DNA of 64,000 nucleotides from Agreia sp. VKM Ac-1783. Lineage in GTDB: Bacteria; Actinomycetota; Actinomycetes; Actinomycetales; Microbacteriaceae. The DNA is taken from assembly GCF_900177765.1 (NCBI RefSeq), contig NZ_FXWI01000002.1, positions 62,001 through 126,000 on the forward strand, given 5' to 3'. The notes under the pieces were generated by a model that had not been told where the DNA came from, ran no database searches, and was given only the letters and a program-made list of their open reading frames with translations. Every line of letters starts with the position of its first letter. Position 1 is the stretch's first letter. Below are positions 33,778-44,422 of this stretch, one piece after another. A program made the translations under genes and the position numbers.

Positions 33778-35393
33778 CGGAGCCGGTCGACGCCAGGGCG
33801 CTCGGTCTGACGAGTTGGCACGACGATTGGTCGGGCCTCCGCGTGGGCGTGCTGGGCCTCGGCGTGACAGGATTCTCCGTGGCCGACACGCTGGCCGAGC
33901 TCGGTTCACGTGTGCTCGTGGTCGCCGAAAAGGTCGACGACCGTTACCGGCTCATGCTCGAGGTGATCGGTGCAGATCTCGTGCAGGCGTCGCCGCTGGT
34001 GTCTGTGCCGTCGGAGCTGGAGTCGCTCGATCCCGAGCTGCTGGTCGTGTCGCCGGGATTCCATCCGGATCATCCGGTGATCGTGTGGGCGCTCGAGCAC
34101 GGCATTCCTGTGTGGGGCGACGTCGAGCTCGCCTGGAGACTGCGCGACAAGGTCGGCGTCTCGGGCGCCGGAAGCGCTCCGGCCGAGTGGATCGCCGTGA
34201 CCGGTACGAACGGCAAGACGACCACCGTGCAACTGACGGCTGCAATGCTCGCCGCTGGCGGGCTGCGGGCGGCGCCCTGCGGCAACATCGGTGTACCCGT
34301 GCTCGACGCTGTGCGTGATCCGCAGGGCTTCGACGTCTTCGTGGTCGAACTCTCGAGCTACCAGTTGCATTCGACCTCGAGCATGTCCCCGTGGGCTGCC
34401 GTCTGTCTCAACGTCGCCGAGGATCATCTCGATTGGCACGGATCGATGGAGGCCTATGTGGCCGCGAAGGCCCGCGTCTATACGAACACGCGAAGCGCGT
34501 GCGTCTACAACCGCGCCGACGAGGTGACACTCAAGATGGTCGAAGACGCGGAGGTCGTCGACGGAGCGAGAGCGATCGGATTCGATCTCGGTGTGCCTGG
34601 CCCCAGTGATCTCGGCATCGTCGACGGCATCCTCGTCGACCGCGCGTTCCACGACGATCGTCACAGCTCGGCTCTCGAGATCACCACCGTCGCTCGATTG
34701 GCCGCCGCAGGCCTGGGCGCACCGCACACGGTGGCCGATGTCCTGGCGGCGACAGCGCTCGCCCGCAGCGTGGGCGTGACGATCCCGGCCATCAGGTCGG
34801 CGCTCGATGCCTTCCAGCTCGATCGGCACCGCATCGAGGTCGTCGAGATCCGCGACGACATCACCTGGGTCGATGATTCCAAGGCCACGAATCCGCATGC
34901 CGCCGCAGCGTCGCTCTCGGCGTATCCCTCGGTGGTGTGGATCGCGGGCGGGCTCCTGAAGGGCGTCGACATCGAGCCCCTCGTACGTGCGCGCGCACCC
35001 AAGCTGAGAGGGGTCGTACTTCTCGGCGAGGATCGCTCGGCCCTCCGGGAGGCATTCCAGCGACACGCGCCCCACCTTCCGGTGCGAGAGGTGACGGGCA
35101 CGGAGACTAAGAGTGTCATGTCGGTCGCTGTCGAACTGGCTGCCGCTCTCGCGGTGCCCGGTGACGTGGTGCTTCTGGCACCTGCGGCCGCGTCGATGGA
35201 TCAATTCACCGACTATTCCGACCGTGGCGACCGCTTTGCACACGCCGTGCGACATTACTTGGGAGGCGATCCGACTGACGACGACACGACCGACAGTTCG
35301 GACGCATACGGCGCGTCCGCAGGCACTGCGACCAACGATGCCGCCGCCCTCGACGGCGAAACCCCGAACGAGCGCCGCCTCCTCGGCGACTGA
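33774..35393 (+). CDS. murD: UDP-MurNAc-L-Ala D-Glu ligase MurD
   Basis: Adds D-glutamate as the second stem residue. 539 residues, long for MurD because of an acidic C-terminal tail of about 50 residues ([19 protein letters not shown] and following). Core motifs: [29 protein letters not shown]-like [26 protein letters not shown] and the C-domain [17 protein letters not shown] 33774 lies inside the mraY stop. The tail overlaps the ftsW start by 56 bases in another frame. Confidence 0.94.
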   Translation: MTEPVDARALGLTSWHDDWSGLRVGVLGLGVTGFSVADTLAELGSRVLVVAEKVDDRYRLMLEVIGADLVQASPLVSVPSELESLDPELLVVSPGFHPDHPVIVWALEHGIPVWGDVELAWRLRDKVGVSGAGSAPAEWIAVTGTNGKTTTVQLTAAMLAAGGLRAAPCGNIGVPVLDAVRDPQGFDVFVVELSSYQLHSTSSMSPWAAVCLNVAEDHLDWHGSMEAYVAAKARVYTNTRSACVYNRADEVTLKMVEDAEVVDGARAIGFDLGVPGPSDLGIVDGILVDRAFHDDRHSSALEITTVARLAAAGLGAPHTVADVLAATALARSVGVTIPAIRSALDAFQLDRHRIEVVEIRDDITWVDDSKATNPHAAAASLSAYPSVVWIAGGLLKGVDIEPLVRARAPKLRGVVLLGEDRSALREAFQRHAPHLPVREVTGTETKSVMSVAVELAAALAVPGDVVLLAPAAASMDQFTDYSDRGDRFAHAVRHYLGGDPTDDDTTDSSDAYGASAGTATNDAAALDGETPNERRLLGD

Positions 35394-36573
35394 CGAGCCC
35401 CGTTCGGCCCGCACGGCGAGAATCTCGCTCGGCCGGGCCTTCCAACCCGAGTCACGGAGCTATTTCCTCCTCCTGGGCACGACGCTGTTCCTGCTGCTCT
35501 TCGGTCTCGTCATGGTGCTGTCGTCGAGTTCGGTCTCGTCGTACGCGGGTGCTCAGGGATCGTTCGGCGTGTTCTGGCGCCAGGCGATCTTCGCCGTGAT
35601 CGGCGTTCCGTTGATGCTCATCATCTCCCAGCTTCCCGTGCGCGTCTGGCGACGCCTGGCCTGGCTCCCTCTCGTGGCCGGGATCATGCTCCAACTGCTG
35701 GTGCTGTTCACGCCGCTCGGCATCGAGGTGGGCGGCAACCGGAACTGGATCGGCATAGGCGGGTTCAACGCCCAGCCGTCGGAGCTCATCAAAGTCGGCC
35801 TGGTCGCGTGGCTCGGAGTGATCCTCTCGAAGAAAGAGCCGCATCTGCATCGGTGGGGTCACGTCCTGATTCCGGCGCTGCCCGTGGCCGGACTCGGAAT
35901 CTTCGTCGTGATGCTCGGTGGTGACCTCGGCACCGTCATGATCATGACGGCCCTCGTCTTCGGTGCGCTGTTCTTCGCAGGTATCAAGTTCCGCCTGCTG
36001 GTCATCCCCGTCATCATCGGAATCGTGGTGACGCTGGTGATCGCGCTCACGAGCGCAAACAGGCTGTCGCGTATCGAGAACTTCCTCGGAATCGGTTCGG
36101 GCGACCAGACGGGTCTGTCGTATCAGAACCAGCACGCCGACTGGGCCATGGCCGCCGGGGGAGTGTTCGGCGTCGGGCTGGGCAACAGCAAGGCCAAGTG
36201 GCTCTGGCTGCCCGCCGCTGACAACGACTTCATCTTCGCCATCATCGGTGAAGAGCTGGGGCTCGTCGGCGCGATCGTCGTCTTGGCCCTGTTCGTCGTC
36301 TTGGCGATCTCGTTCCTGCGCATCGTGAGGTCGTCGACCGACCTCTTCTCGAGAGTCGTCACCGGCTCGGTGATGGTCTGGCTCATCGGCCAGGCGTTCG
36401 TGAACATCGCCGTCGTACTGCAGGTCGTGCCCGTTCTCGGTGTGCCACTTCCGCTCATATCCTCCGGAGGCTCTGCTCTCGTGACCACACTGGTGGCGAT
36501 CGGCATCGTGTTGTCGATCTCGAGACAGAACGGCGCCTCAGCGGGCGAGCCGTCGACGGACGCGATTCGATGA
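35338..36573 (+). CDS. ftsW: Septal peptidoglycan polymerase FtsW (SEDS)
   Basis: A SEDS glycosyltransferase of 411 residues, ten predicted helices, that polymerises lipid II at the septum with FtsI. Motifs: the GGNRNWIGIGGFNAQPSELIKVGLV loop, then QTGLSYQNQHADWAMAAGGVFG, GEELGLVGAI and VPLPLISSGGSALVTT. The catalytic Asp region lies near residue 260. The ATG at 35338 (MPPPSTAKP) is a best guess; the region before the first helix has no other conserved start and overlaps murD. Confidence 0.93.
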   Translation: MPPPSTAKPRTSAASSATDEPRSARTARISLGRAFQPESRSYFLLLGTTLFLLLFGLVMVLSSSSVSSYAGAQGSFGVFWRQAIFAVIGVPLMLIISQLPVRVWRRLAWLPLVAGIMLQLLVLFTPLGIEVGGNRNWIGIGGFNAQPSELIKVGLVAWLGVILSKKEPHLHRWGHVLIPALPVAGLGIFVVMLGGDLGTVMIMTALVFGALFFAGIKFRLLVIPVIIGIVVTLVIALTSANRLSRIENFLGIGSGDQTGLSYQNQHADWAMAAGGVFGVGLGNSKAKWLWLPAADNDFIFAIIGEELGLVGAIVVLALFVVLAISFLRIVRSSTDLFSRVVTGSVMVWLIGQAFVNIAVVLQVVPVLGVPLPLISSGGSALVTTLVAIGIVLSISRQNGASAGEPSTDAIR

Positions 36574-37646
36574 CGACCTACCTTCTGGCCGGTGGAGGAA
36601 CCGCCGGGCACGTGAACCCCCTGCTCGCGACCGCCGATGAGTTGAGGCGACGTGAACCCGACGCGTCGATCATCGTGGTCGGCACGGCAGAGGGGCTCGA
36701 GGCCCGCCTCGTGCCGCTCCGCGGTTATGAACTCGTGGTCATTCCGCGACTTCCGTTCCCTCGCAGGCCCGGCAAGGCAGCCGTCACGTTCTTTCCGCGT
36801 CTTCTCGGTGTCATCTCGCAGTTGCGCTCGCTCATCGCCGACAGATCGGTCGATGTCGTCGTCGGATTCGGGGGTTACGCGGCTGCACCCGCGTATCTGG
36901 CGGCTCGTCGCGCCCACGTACCCATCGTCATCCACGAGGCCAACGCCCGACCAGGGCTCGCGAACCGGCTCGGCGCGCGGTTCACTCCCTATGTCGGTGT
37001 CGTGTTCGCCGGTACGCCGCTGCCGCACGCCGAGCTCACGGGACTGCCTCTCCGCAGCGAGATCGCCTCGCTCGACATCGATGCGGTGGCAGAGTCCGCG
37101 CGAGAAAATTTCGGGCTCGACAGCTCAGCTCCCGTGCTCCTCGTCACCGGCGGATCGCTGGGGGCGCAGACGCTCAATCACACGATCCGGGATGCGTACG
37201 GTTCGGTCCTCGACGCCGGGTGGCAGATTCTGCATATCTGGGGTGACAAGCCTGACCTCGTCGACCCTGGCATCGACGGCTACGTCGTCGTGAGATATTC
37301 CGACCGCATGGACCTCGCGTTCGCCGCGGCCGACCTCGTCGTCGCGCGGGCCGGAGCGGCAACGGTCTCCGAGCTCGCCGTGCTGGGTCTTCCGAGCGTG
37401 CTCGTTCCGTACCCCGTCGGCAACGGCGAGCAGAAGGTCAACGCTCACGACCTGGTGGAGGCCGGCGCGGCCGTGCTCGTCGACGATGCCCGGTTCACTC
37501 CGAGCTTCGTCGCCGACGAACTGCGGCTACTCCTCGCCGACCGCCCACGCATCGAGGCGATGGCGAGTGCGGCCGGCAAGGTCGGCATCGCCGACGGCGA
37601 TGCGCGACTGGCCGAACTGATCCAGCGCGCAGTGTCGAGAGCGTAA
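36570..37646 (+). CDS. murG: UDP-GlcNAc transferase MurG
   Basis: Peripheral membrane enzyme that adds GlcNAc to lipid I to form lipid II. 358 residues in the GT-B fold: GGGTAGHVNPLLA at the N-terminus, GFGGYAAAPAYLAARRAHVPIVIHEANARPGLANRL, GGSLGAQTLN, and the C-domain UDP-sugar site VARAGAATVSELAVLGLPSVLVPYP. It overlaps ftsW by four bases and is followed by murC after about 60 bases. Confidence 0.95.
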   Translation: MTTYLLAGGGTAGHVNPLLATADELRRREPDASIIVVGTAEGLEARLVPLRGYELVVIPRLPFPRRPGKAAVTFFPRLLGVISQLRSLIADRSVDVVVGFGGYAAAPAYLAARRAHVPIVIHEANARPGLANRLGARFTPYVGVVFAGTPLPHAELTGLPLRSEIASLDIDAVAESARENFGLDSSAPVLLVTGGSLGAQTLNHTIRDAYGSVLDAGWQILHIWGDKPDLVDPGIDGYVVVRYSDRMDLAFAAADLVVARAGAATVSELAVLGLPSVLVPYPVGNGEQKVNAHDLVEAGAAVLVDDARFTPSFVADELRLLLADRPRIEAMASAAGKVGIADGDARLAELIQRAVSRA

Positions 37647-37706
37647 TCTTGATCACTGGTCCGGCGCTCTGCGCCGGGTTCCGTTCGAAGAAATGAGTCG
37701 TACCCC

Positions 37707-39119
37707 GTGATCAAGCCAGACCTCAGTCAGCAGATACCCGCCGAGCTCGGTGCGGTGCACTTCGTCGGCATCGGCGGCTCAGGCATGAGCGGTATCGCGC
37801 GCCTCATGATCGACGCGGGCATCCCGGTCTCGGGATCGGACGCGAAGGAGTCGAAGGGCACGAAGGCTCTGCGGCAACTCGGTGCCCGCATCAGCATCGG
37901 TCACGCGGCCGAGAACCTCGGTGACGCAGACACCCTCGTCGTGACGAGTGCCCTCTGGCCCGACAACCCCGAATACGTCCTCGCGAAAGAGCGCGGCATC
38001 CCGATCCTCCACCGATCGCAGGCGCTGGCCTGGGTCGCGGGCCGTCATCGCCTCATCGCCGTCGCGGGAGCGCACGGCAAGACCACCTCGACCGGCATGA
38101 TCGTGACGGGTTTGATCGAGCTCGGTCAGAAGCCCGGATTCGTCAACGGAGGAGTGATCTCGGCTCTCGGCACGAGTTCGGCGAGCGGCGAGGGTGAGAT
38201 CTTCGTACTGGAGGCCGACGAATCCGACGGCTCGTTCCTGCTGTACGACAAGGCCGTCGCGCTCATCACGAACGTCGACCCCGACCATCTCGACCACTAC
38301 GGCTCGGTGCAGGCCGTCGAGGACGCCTTCGTGACGTTCGCCGACGAGGCCTCGGAACTCGTGGTCATCTCGGCCGACGACGCCGGCGCGGTGCGAGTGT
38401 CCCAGCGACTCGCCTCCACGCGCGTGCTCACCTTCGGAGAAGACGAGAACGCCGACGTGCGTCTCCACTCCGTCGAGACCGGTGACAAAGTCACTTTCCA
38501 GGTGAGCTACCTCGGCACCGACTACCCGGGTTCGCTGCTGGTACCCGGCCGGCACAACGCGCTGAACGCGGCCGGGGCTTTCGCCGTGCTGGTCGGCATG
38601 GGCTTCGCGCCGGCTGAGACGCTGGATGCCATCGCTCACTTCGCCGGCACAGGTCGCCGATTCGAGTTGCACGACACGGTGAGGGGGGTCAGCGTCTACG
38701 ACGACTACGCGCACCACCCGACCGAGGTCGCTGCAGCTCTCACCGCGGCCCGCACGGTCGTCGGGGAGGGTCGCATCATCGCAGTGCACCAGCCTCATCT
38801 GTACTCTCGCACCCAGCTGATGGCGGGTGAATTCGCCGAGACTCTCGAGCGCACGGCCGACTTCACCATCGTGCTCGACGTCTGCGGCGCCCGTGAAGAT
38901 CCGGTGCCGGGAGTGACCGGTGCGCTGGTCTCCGAGCGGTTCTCTGACGCCGATGCCGTGCGTTACATCGATGACTGGCAGAAAGCGGCCGACTTCATGG
39001 CCTCGATCGCCCGGCCTGGCGACTTCGTCGTCACCCTCGGATGCGGGGATGTCAATCTGATCGTGCCGCAGCTGCTCGACGCGCTGGCCCGTGAGACGCA
39101 GGCGCCCCCGGCGGCATGA
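37707..39119 (+). CDS. murC: UDP-MurNAc L-alanine (first residue) ligase MurC
   Basis: Adds the first stem residue to UDP-MurNAc. 470 residues with [18 protein letters not shown] (NAD-like nucleotide loop), [14 protein letters not shown] (ATP loop), EADESDGSF, and [15 protein letters not shown]. In some B-type peptidoglycans the first residue is Gly rather than L-Ala; sequence alone does not decide. The stop overlaps the ftsQ start by four bases. Confidence 0.94.
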   Translation: MIKPDLSQQIPAELGAVHFVGIGGSGMSGIARLMIDAGIPVSGSDAKESKGTKALRQLGARISIGHAAENLGDADTLVVTSALWPDNPEYVLAKERGIPILHRSQALAWVAGRHRLIAVAGAHGKTTSTGMIVTGLIELGQKPGFVNGGVISALGTSSASGEGEIFVLEADESDGSFLLYDKAVALITNVDPDHLDHYGSVQAVEDAFVTFADEASELVVISADDAGAVRVSQRLASTRVLTFGEDENADVRLHSVETGDKVTFQVSYLGTDYPGSLLVPGRHNALNAAGAFAVLVGMGFAPAETLDAIAHFAGTGRRFELHDTVRGVSVYDDYAHHPTEVAAALTAARTVVGEGRIIAVHQPHLYSRTQLMAGEFAETLERTADFTIVLDVCGAREDPVPGVTGALVSERFSDADAVRYIDDWQKAADFMASIARPGDFVVTLGCGDVNLIVPQLLDALARETQAPPAA

Positions 39120-40213
39120 AGAGACCTCCTGGGGTGACCCCACCGCCCGCCGGGCCACCGGAGGCCGAGAAACCGATCGAACACCGCGACGCGACGCCTC
39201 GTCGACGCGCCCCCGTCGGCATCCGTCGTTCGAAGAAGTCGTCTGGCGACGACGCGACAACCGAACCGATCGACATCGTTCCAGCCGCGGTGTATCCGGC
39301 ATCGGAGGGTCTCGCGGACTTCCGATCTCTCCCTCCGTTGCCCGAGGTGACGCACGATGCAGAGCACGACGCGGCGCGCGACGATGACGATTCGAGCCCT
39401 AAGCCGTGGTGGCTCACTCGTCGCACCGATCCCACCGTCGAGAAGGCGGCCGAAGCCGAGAAGAACCTCGCCCATGCCGAGAAGCGCCGTCGTCGGTACG
39501 AGCGAGCGGAGGCTCGGCGGTTCACGCAGGCAACCCGCACGCGTCGACGCAAGTACCTCATAGGTCTCGCCGCATCCGTCGCACTGGTTCTCGTCGTTGT
39601 TCTCACCGCGTACTCACCCCTGCTCGCTGTGAGGACGATCACCGTCGAGGGCGCGTCCCGCGTCGATGCCTCCGCGGTGTCGGCGGCCCTCAGCGACCAG
39701 CTCGGCAGGCCGCTGACGCTGGTCGATTTCGGCGAGGTCAAACAGGCTCTCGAGACCTTCCCGCTCATCCAGAGCTATGTCACGGAGGCTCGCCCGCCGG
39801 ACACGCTCGTGATCCGGATCGTCGAGCGGCGCCCGATCGTGACGGTCGCCGTCGACGGTGCCTTCAATCTGGTGGATGCCGCCGGTGTCGTCGTCGAGAC
39901 CACGCCGGCCCGCGCGCCTGGTTACCCGACCATCGATGTCGCAGCGACGCCGGTGGACTCGCCCGGCTTTGCTGCCGCAAGCCAGGTCCTGCTCGCGCTG
40001 AGCCCCGACTTCCTCGCCCAGGTCGACTCGGTGAGCGCGCCCACGCCGGATTCCGTGACGCTCGCTCTGACGAACGGACAACGGGTGGTGTGGGGGAGTG
40101 CCGAGGACTCGGCGCTCAAGGCGCGCATCGTTGCGAGCATGATCTCGAACCCCGGCATCCCCGACGTCACCGAATACGACGTGTCCTCGCCCGAGGCTCC
40201 GATCACCCACTGA
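39116..40213 (+). CDS. ftsQ: Division protein FtsQ/DivIB
   Basis: Bitopic protein of 365 residues linking early and late division proteins. A long charged cytoplasmic N-terminus (1-140), a transmembrane helix near 143-165 ([20 protein letters not shown]) and a POTRA domain just after it ([24 protein letters not shown]) followed by the FtsQ-type beta domain ([27 protein letters not shown]). No ddl gene precedes it. ATG 39116 lies within the murC stop. The coding end is followed by the 167-base ftsZ upstream region. Confidence 0.93.
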   Translation: MKRPPGVTPPPAGPPEAEKPIEHRDATPRRRAPVGIRRSKKSSGDDATTEPIDIVPAAVYPASEGLADFRSLPPLPEVTHDAEHDAARDDDDSSPKPWWLTRRTDPTVEKAAEAEKNLAHAEKRRRRYERAEARRFTQATRTRRRKYLIGLAASVALVLVVVLTAYSPLLAVRTITVEGASRVDASAVSAALSDQLGRPLTLVDFGEVKQALETFPLIQSYVTEARPPDTLVIRIVERRPIVTVAVDGAFNLVDAAGVVVETTPARAPGYPTIDVAATPVDSPGFAAASQVLLALSPDFLAQVDSVSAPTPDSVTLALTNGQRVVWGSAEDSALKARIVASMISNPGIPDVTEYDVSSPEAPITH

Positions 40214-40380
40214 CCGCCCAGCGGGTCGCAAGGAGCCCTCATTGCCCGTTCAGTTCGCGACACGCGGGGCGTGTGGAGTGGCAGGACCCAGCCGCGCCCT
40301 TAGGTTCGAAACAAAGAAATGCATACTCGATATAACTTTAAGTCTCAGCTAGAGGTTTAGGGTTCCAGCGGAGGCCGGAC
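40214..40380 (+). promoter_or_regulatory. ftsZ upstream region (AT-rich)
   Basis: A 167-base gap, one of the longer breaks in the cluster. Its second half (40300-40365) is markedly AT-rich and contains TATAAC at 40330 and CATACT at 40322 that could be -10 elements, but no well-spaced -35 was found. SD GGAGG is at 40370, eight bases before the GTG. FtsR of the type encoded at 7650 acts on ftsZ in relatives. Confidence 0.4.
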
Positions 40381-41562
40381 GTGACAACCAACCAGAACTA
40401 TCTCGCAGTCATCAAAGTTGTCGGAATCGGCGGCGGCGGCGTCAACGCCGTCAACCGAATGATCGAACTCGGACTGCGGGGTGTCGAGTTCATCGCCATC
40501 AACACCGACGCGCAGGCGTTGCTGATGAGCGATGCCGACGTCAAGCTCGACGTCGGTCGTGAGCTCACTCGCGGACTCGGTGCAGGAGCCGACCCCGAGG
40601 TGGGACGCCGAGCAGCCGAAGACCATGCGGAGGAGATCGAGGAGGCCCTGTCCGGCGCCGACATGGTCTTCGTGACCGCGGGCGAGGGTGGAGGAACGGG
40701 AACGGGTGGCGCTCCGGTCGTCGCACGTATTGCGAAGTCCATCGGTGCTCTGACCATCGGTGTCGTGACGAAGCCCTTCGGATTCGAGGGCAAGCGCCGT
40801 GCCGCCCAGGCCGAAGACGGCGTCGCGACTCTCAAGAACGAGGTCGACACTCTCATCGTCGTCCCGAACGACCGTCTGCTCGAGATTAGCGATCGCGGCA
40901 TCAGCATGCTCGAGGCTTTCTCCACTGCCGACCAGGTACTCCTCGCCGGTGTCCAGGGCATCACCGACCTGATCACCACCCCCGGGCTGATCAACCTCGA
41001 CTTCGCCGACGTCAAGAGCGTTATGCAGGGCGCGGGTTCTGCACTCATGGGAATCGGTTCGTCTCGTGGGGCTGATCGAGCGATCAAAGCGGCTGAGCTC
41101 GCCGTGGCGTCGCCGCTTCTCGAGGCGAGCATCGAGGGCGCCCACGGCGTGCTCCTCTCGATTCAGGGCGGATCGAACCTGGGAATCTTTGAGATCAACG
41201 ACGCCGCCAAGCTCGTCCAAGACGCCGTGCACCCCGAGGCGAACATCATCTTCGGTGCGGTCATCGACGACACGCTCGGCGACGAGGTGCGCGTCACCGT
41301 GATCGCCGCAGGCTTCGACGGCGGCGATGCAACGGAGCAGAGGCGCGGAAGCTTCGTCGCATCAGCTGACGAGAAAGACCCATACGGAGCGGGCGGAACG
41401 GCCATCTCGACTCTGGCGCCGGTTCGCCACGCCGAGGAGCAGCCGGCCGAGACGCCTGCCTGGTCGCAGACGGGCGAACATCACCTCACCGGAGCCGTCG
41501 CCTTCGATCCTGCGTCGGAAGATGATGACACCGACCTGGATGTCCCCGACTTCCTGAAGTGA
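40381..41562 (+). CDS. ftsZ: Cell division protein FtsZ
   Basis: Tubulin-like GTPase of 393 residues that forms the Z ring. [15 protein letters not shown] is the nucleotide loop; [19 protein letters not shown] is the tubulin signature; the T7 loop reads [11 protein letters not shown]. The linker after residue 320 is short and Glu/Pro rich, and the C-terminal peptide DLDVPDFLK is the anchor for SepF and others. Start GTG 40381 with GGAGG eight bases before. The SepF gene follows two genes later. Confidence 0.97.
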   Translation: MTTNQNYLAVIKVVGIGGGGVNAVNRMIELGLRGVEFIAINTDAQALLMSDADVKLDVGRELTRGLGAGADPEVGRRAAEDHAEEIEEALSGADMVFVTAGEGGGTGTGGAPVVARIAKSIGALTIGVVTKPFGFEGKRRAAQAEDGVATLKNEVDTLIVVPNDRLLEISDRGISMLEAFSTADQVLLAGVQGITDLITTPGLINLDFADVKSVMQGAGSALMGIGSSRGADRAIKAAELAVASPLLEASIEGAHGVLLSIQGGSNLGIFEINDAAKLVQDAVHPEANIIFGAVIDDTLGDEVRVTVIAAGFDGGDATEQRRGSFVASADEKDPYGAGGTAISTLAPVRHAEEQPAETPAWSQTGEHHLTGAVAFDPASEDDDTDLDVPDFLK

Positions 41563-42230
41563 CACTCGAGGAGCGTCTCGCCGAGGTCACGGCTCGGGCC
41601 GCAGCCGCTGCGGCCCGAGCCGGGCGCAGCGTGGATGAGCTCACGATCATTCCGGTGACCAAGTTCCATCCGGCGTCTCTCGTGCGCGAGCTCTACGAGC
41701 TCGGCGTGCGGGACGTCGCCGAGAACCGGCATCAGGAAGCCCGCGAGAAGGCGGTTGAACTCGCGGATCTCGCCGACCTCCGGTGGCACTTCGTAGGGCA
41801 GTTGCAAGGCAAGAAGGCCAGGCAGGTGCGCTCATACGCGCACATCATCCACTCGATCGACCGCGCCTCCCTGATCGACTCGCTGTCGTCTGCAGACGAG
41901 GACACGTCGATCTTTCTGCAGGTCAATCTCACCGACGACCCTGCGCGCGGGGGAGCTGCGGCCGAGCAGCTCGAAGAGTTGACCGAACACGCACTGCGTG
42001 CCCCGGGCATCCGGCTCGAGGGCCTGATGGCCGTGGCGCCTCTCGGGGCCGACCCGCGGGCCGCCTTCGCTCGGGTTCGCGAGCTGTCGGAGCGCATCCG
42101 GCTGACCGCGCCCATGGCGTCGTCGATCTCGACCGGCATGTCGGCGGACTTCGAGTCCGCGATCGCCGAAGGGGCGACACACCTACGAATTGGTACCGCA
42201 ATCACTGGAAATCGTCCGGCGGACGGTTAA
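41559..42230 (+). CDS. YggS-family PLP homeostasis protein
   Basis: A PLP-binding fold type III protein of 223 residues: VTKFHP with the cofactor Lys near residue 33, [44 protein letters not shown], and the SMGMS-like phosphate site here [19 protein letters not shown] members control free PLP; no catalytic activity is known. The gene sits between ftsZ and sepF, as in most Gram-positive division clusters, and overlaps ftsZ by four bases. Start GTG 41559. Confidence 0.93.
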   Translation: MTLEERLAEVTARAAAAAARAGRSVDELTIIPVTKFHPASLVRELYELGVRDVAENRHQEAREKAVELADLADLRWHFVGQLQGKKARQVRSYAHIIHSIDRASLIDSLSSADEDTSIFLQVNLTDDPARGGAAAEQLEELTEHALRAPGIRLEGLMAVAPLGADPRAAFARVRELSERIRLTAPMASSISTGMSADFESAIAEGATHLRIGTAITGNRPADG

Positions 42231-42271
42231 TCTTGCGACTAGGCACCTGAACCACATACCGGAGGAACACA

Positions 42272-42760
42272 ATGGCCAACCCGCTTCGCAAGACGATGGT
42301 GTACCTGGGTCTGGCGGACGAAGAGCTGGAGTACGAAACTCCCGCCCCTGGTCCCGTCGCCCCGGTCCCCGCTCCCCAGTCCCACTCTGCGCAGACGCAC
42401 GCCGCACCGGCCGCAACGCGGGCACCGGTCACTCCGCTGCGCAAGACGCACATCCAGAAGAACGTGGCACCCACTGAAATGAACGAGATCCTCACGGTTC
42501 ACCCGAAACAGTACAAAGATGCCCAGGTCATCGCCGAGAACTTCCGCGAGGGAATCCCGGTCATCATCAACCTGTCGCAGATGACGGATGCCGACGCTCG
42601 ACGTCTCATCGACTTCGCCGGCGGCCTTTCGCAGGGGCTCTACGGCAAGATCGAGCGCGTCACCAGCAAGGTGTTCCTCCTGTCGCCGTCGCACGTCTCC
42701 GTATCCGGAGACACCTCGGCCGACACGCGCGCGGAGTCTTCCTTCTTCGTCCAGTCATAA
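42272..42760 (+). CDS. sepF: Cell division protein SepF
   Basis: FtsZ membrane anchor of 162 residues used in Gram-positive bacteria lacking FtsA. The N-terminal amphipathic helix ([14 protein letters not shown]) binds membrane, a Pro/Ala linker follows, and the globular domain (about 60-150) reads [19 protein letters not shown], then [34 protein letters not shown] is seven bases before ATG 42272. No ftsA is present in the window. Confidence 0.94.
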   Translation: MANPLRKTMVYLGLADEELEYETPAPGPVAPVPAPQSHSAQTHAAPAATRAPVTPLRKTHIQKNVAPTEMNEILTVHPKQYKDAQVIAENFREGIPVIINLSQMTDADARRLIDFAGGLSQGLYGKIERVTSKVFLLSPSHVSVSGDTSADTRAESSFFVQS

Positions 42761-42767
42761 TTGACGA

Positions 42768-43076
42768 GTGGATCTACTCGTCATCATCGTCGCGACAGTC
42801 GCGTATTACGCGCTGCTCGTCTACTTCTTCCTCATGTGGGGACGTTTCGTACTCGACCTCGTACAGAGCTTCCAGCGCTCCTGGCGACCGGCCGGGTTCG
42901 TCCTGTTCATCGCTGAGGTCGCCTACACGGTGACCGATCCTCCGATCAAGTTCTTCCGCCGAATCATCCCACCGCTCCGTCTCGGACCTGTGGCATTCGA
43001 TTTCGGGTGGAGCATCGTGATGCTGCTGGTCATCATCGCCATGTCCATCCTGAACTTCGTCAGGTATTCGGCGTAG
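42768..43076 (+). CDS. YggT-family membrane protein
   Basis: A 102-residue protein with two or three helices: VATVAYYALLVYFFLMWGRFVLDLV and VMLLVIIAMSILNFV, with the YggT middle DPPIKFFRRIIPPLRLGP. Its role is unknown; the gene commonly sits between sepF and divIVA. Start GTG 42768. The DivIVA gene follows after 127 bases. Confidence 0.87.
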   Translation: MDLLVIIVATVAYYALLVYFFLMWGRFVLDLVQSFQRSWRPAGFVLFIAEVAYTVTDPPIKFFRRIIPPLRLGPVAFDFGWSIVMLLVIIAMSILNFVRYSA

Positions 43077-43203
43077 CTCGCTGTAGTGTGTGTCATGCAC
43101 AATCGAGACACGTGCCCGTGGGCCTCAACGCCTGCCGCCGTGTTTATTGCTAGCGTTGGTTAGCGATATCCCCGTTCGTCGAATGTAATAAAGGTGGAAG
43201 AAC

Positions 43204-43854
43204 ATGGCGTTAACTCCAGAAGACGTTGTTAACAAGCGCTTCGCGCAGACCAAGTTCCGCGAGGGCTACGACCAGGACGAGGTCGATGACTTCCTGGACG
43301 AGGTCGTCGTCGAACTGCGTCGACTGACCCAGGAGAACGAGGAGCTTCGTGCTCAGCTCTCCTCGGGCGGCTCCGCTCCCTCTGCGGCTGCTGATGCGCC
43401 CGTCGTCTCCGAGCCGGTCGTCGACGCTCCTGTGGCCGACGAGGTCGTCCCCGAACCCGTCGCTGCCGCTCCGGCCCCCGTCTCCGCTGTGCCGGCCCCC
43501 GCTGCCGACGACGACGCGGCTTCGACCACGAATCTCCTTCAGCTGGCGCGCCGCCTGCACGACGAGCACGTCAAGGAGGGCGCGGACAAGCGCGATGCAC
43601 TCATCGCCGAAGGTCACGCGACCGCCGCACGCATCGTCGCCGAGGCAGAGACGAAGCAGCGCAACGACCTCGCGCGTCTCAACCAGGAGAAGGCTGCCAT
43701 CGAGCACCGCATCGACGAGCTGCGGTCGTTCGAGAAGGACTACCGTGTGAAGCTCAAGAGCTACATCGAGGGCCAGCTCCGCGACCTCGACTCCTCGGGC
43801 ACCGAAGGCGGATCGAACTCGTCCGCACCGAGCTACACCGGCTTTGGAGGCTAG
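43204..43854 (+). CDS. divIVA: DivIVA/Wag31 polar growth protein
   Basis: A 216-residue coiled-coil protein. The N-terminal DivIVA domain is LTPEDVVNKRFAQTKFREGYDQDEVDDFLDEVVVEL (residues 3-38) with the membrane-binding helix. A Pro/Ala-rich spacer (60-105) follows, then a long coiled coil to about 195. In actinobacteria this protein marks cell poles and directs wall growth. SD AGGTGG is a few bases upstream of ATG 43204. The 127-base gap before it holds TAGCGT at 43151 as the only plausible -10. Its end overlaps lspA. Confidence 0.92.
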   Translation: MALTPEDVVNKRFAQTKFREGYDQDEVDDFLDEVVVELRRLTQENEELRAQLSSGGSAPSAAADAPVVSEPVVDAPVADEVVPEPVAAAPAPVSAVPAPAADDDAASTTNLLQLARRLHDEHVKEGADKRDALIAEGHATAARIVAEAETKQRNDLARLNQEKAAIEHRIDELRSFEKDYRVKLKSYIEGQLRDLDSSGTEGGSNSSAPSYTGFGG

Positions 43855-44422
43855 GACTGCCGCGAAGGCCAGTCCCAGGGTCCTGATCGTCCTGGTTCTC
43901 GTTGCAATCGCTGCGTTTATCCTCGATCAAGGCTCCAAGTACCTCGTAGTCACAACGCTGAAACCGGATGAGGTCGTCCCCGTGCTGGGCGACCTCCTCC
44001 AGTTTCAGTTCGTCAAAAACCCGGGCGCTGCTTTCTCTATAGGCAACGCCTACACCTGGATCTTCTCGATCCTCGCGTCGGTGGTAACCGTCTTCATCAT
44101 CTGGTTCGCACGGCGCATCCGTTCCCTCGGGTGGGCGATCGTGTTCGGTCTCCTCCTCGGCGGTGTGCTCGGCAATCTCACGGATCGTCTGTTCCGAGAG
44201 CCGGGCTTCGGAGTCGGCCACGTGGTCGACTTCCTCCGCATCCCGTTGCTGCCAGCCATCTTCAACATCGCCGACTCGGCGATCGTGGTCAGTATGGGGC
44301 TCTTCCTCATCCTGACCCTGCGTGGCGTCGGGCTCGACGGCTCTCGACCCGTCCGGCCCGAAGACGACGAGTCGGACGGCGCACGGGAATCGTCGGCGAC
44401 ATCGCCGGGCGAGACCTCCTGA
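43844..44422 (+). CDS. lspA: Signal peptidase II (lipoprotein)
   Basis: Membrane aspartyl protease of 192 residues that cuts the prolipoprotein signal peptide. Four helices, with the family blocks [40 protein letters not shown] and [11 protein letters not shown]; the catalytic Asp pair is the Asp in NLTD and that in NIAD. The CtaC precursor in this window carries a lipobox and is a likely substrate. TTG 43844, overlapping the divIVA end, is the only start that fits; its SD is weak. The stop overlaps the rluD start by one base. Confidence 0.92.
   Translation: MEARTAAKASPRVLIVLVLVAIAAFILDQGSKYLVVTTLKPDEVVPVLGDLLQFQFVKNPGAAFSIGNAYTWIFSILASVVTVFIIWFARRIRSLGWAIVFGLLLGGVLGNLTDRLFREPGFGVGHVVDFLRIPLLPAIFNIADSAIVVSMGLFLILTLRGVGLDGSRPVRPEDDESDGARESSATSPGETS

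Noticed and set aside
43077-43203. divIVA promoter
   Set aside because: TAGCGT at 43151 could be a -10, but no -35 hexamer lies 16-18 bases upstream and other hexamers fit no better.
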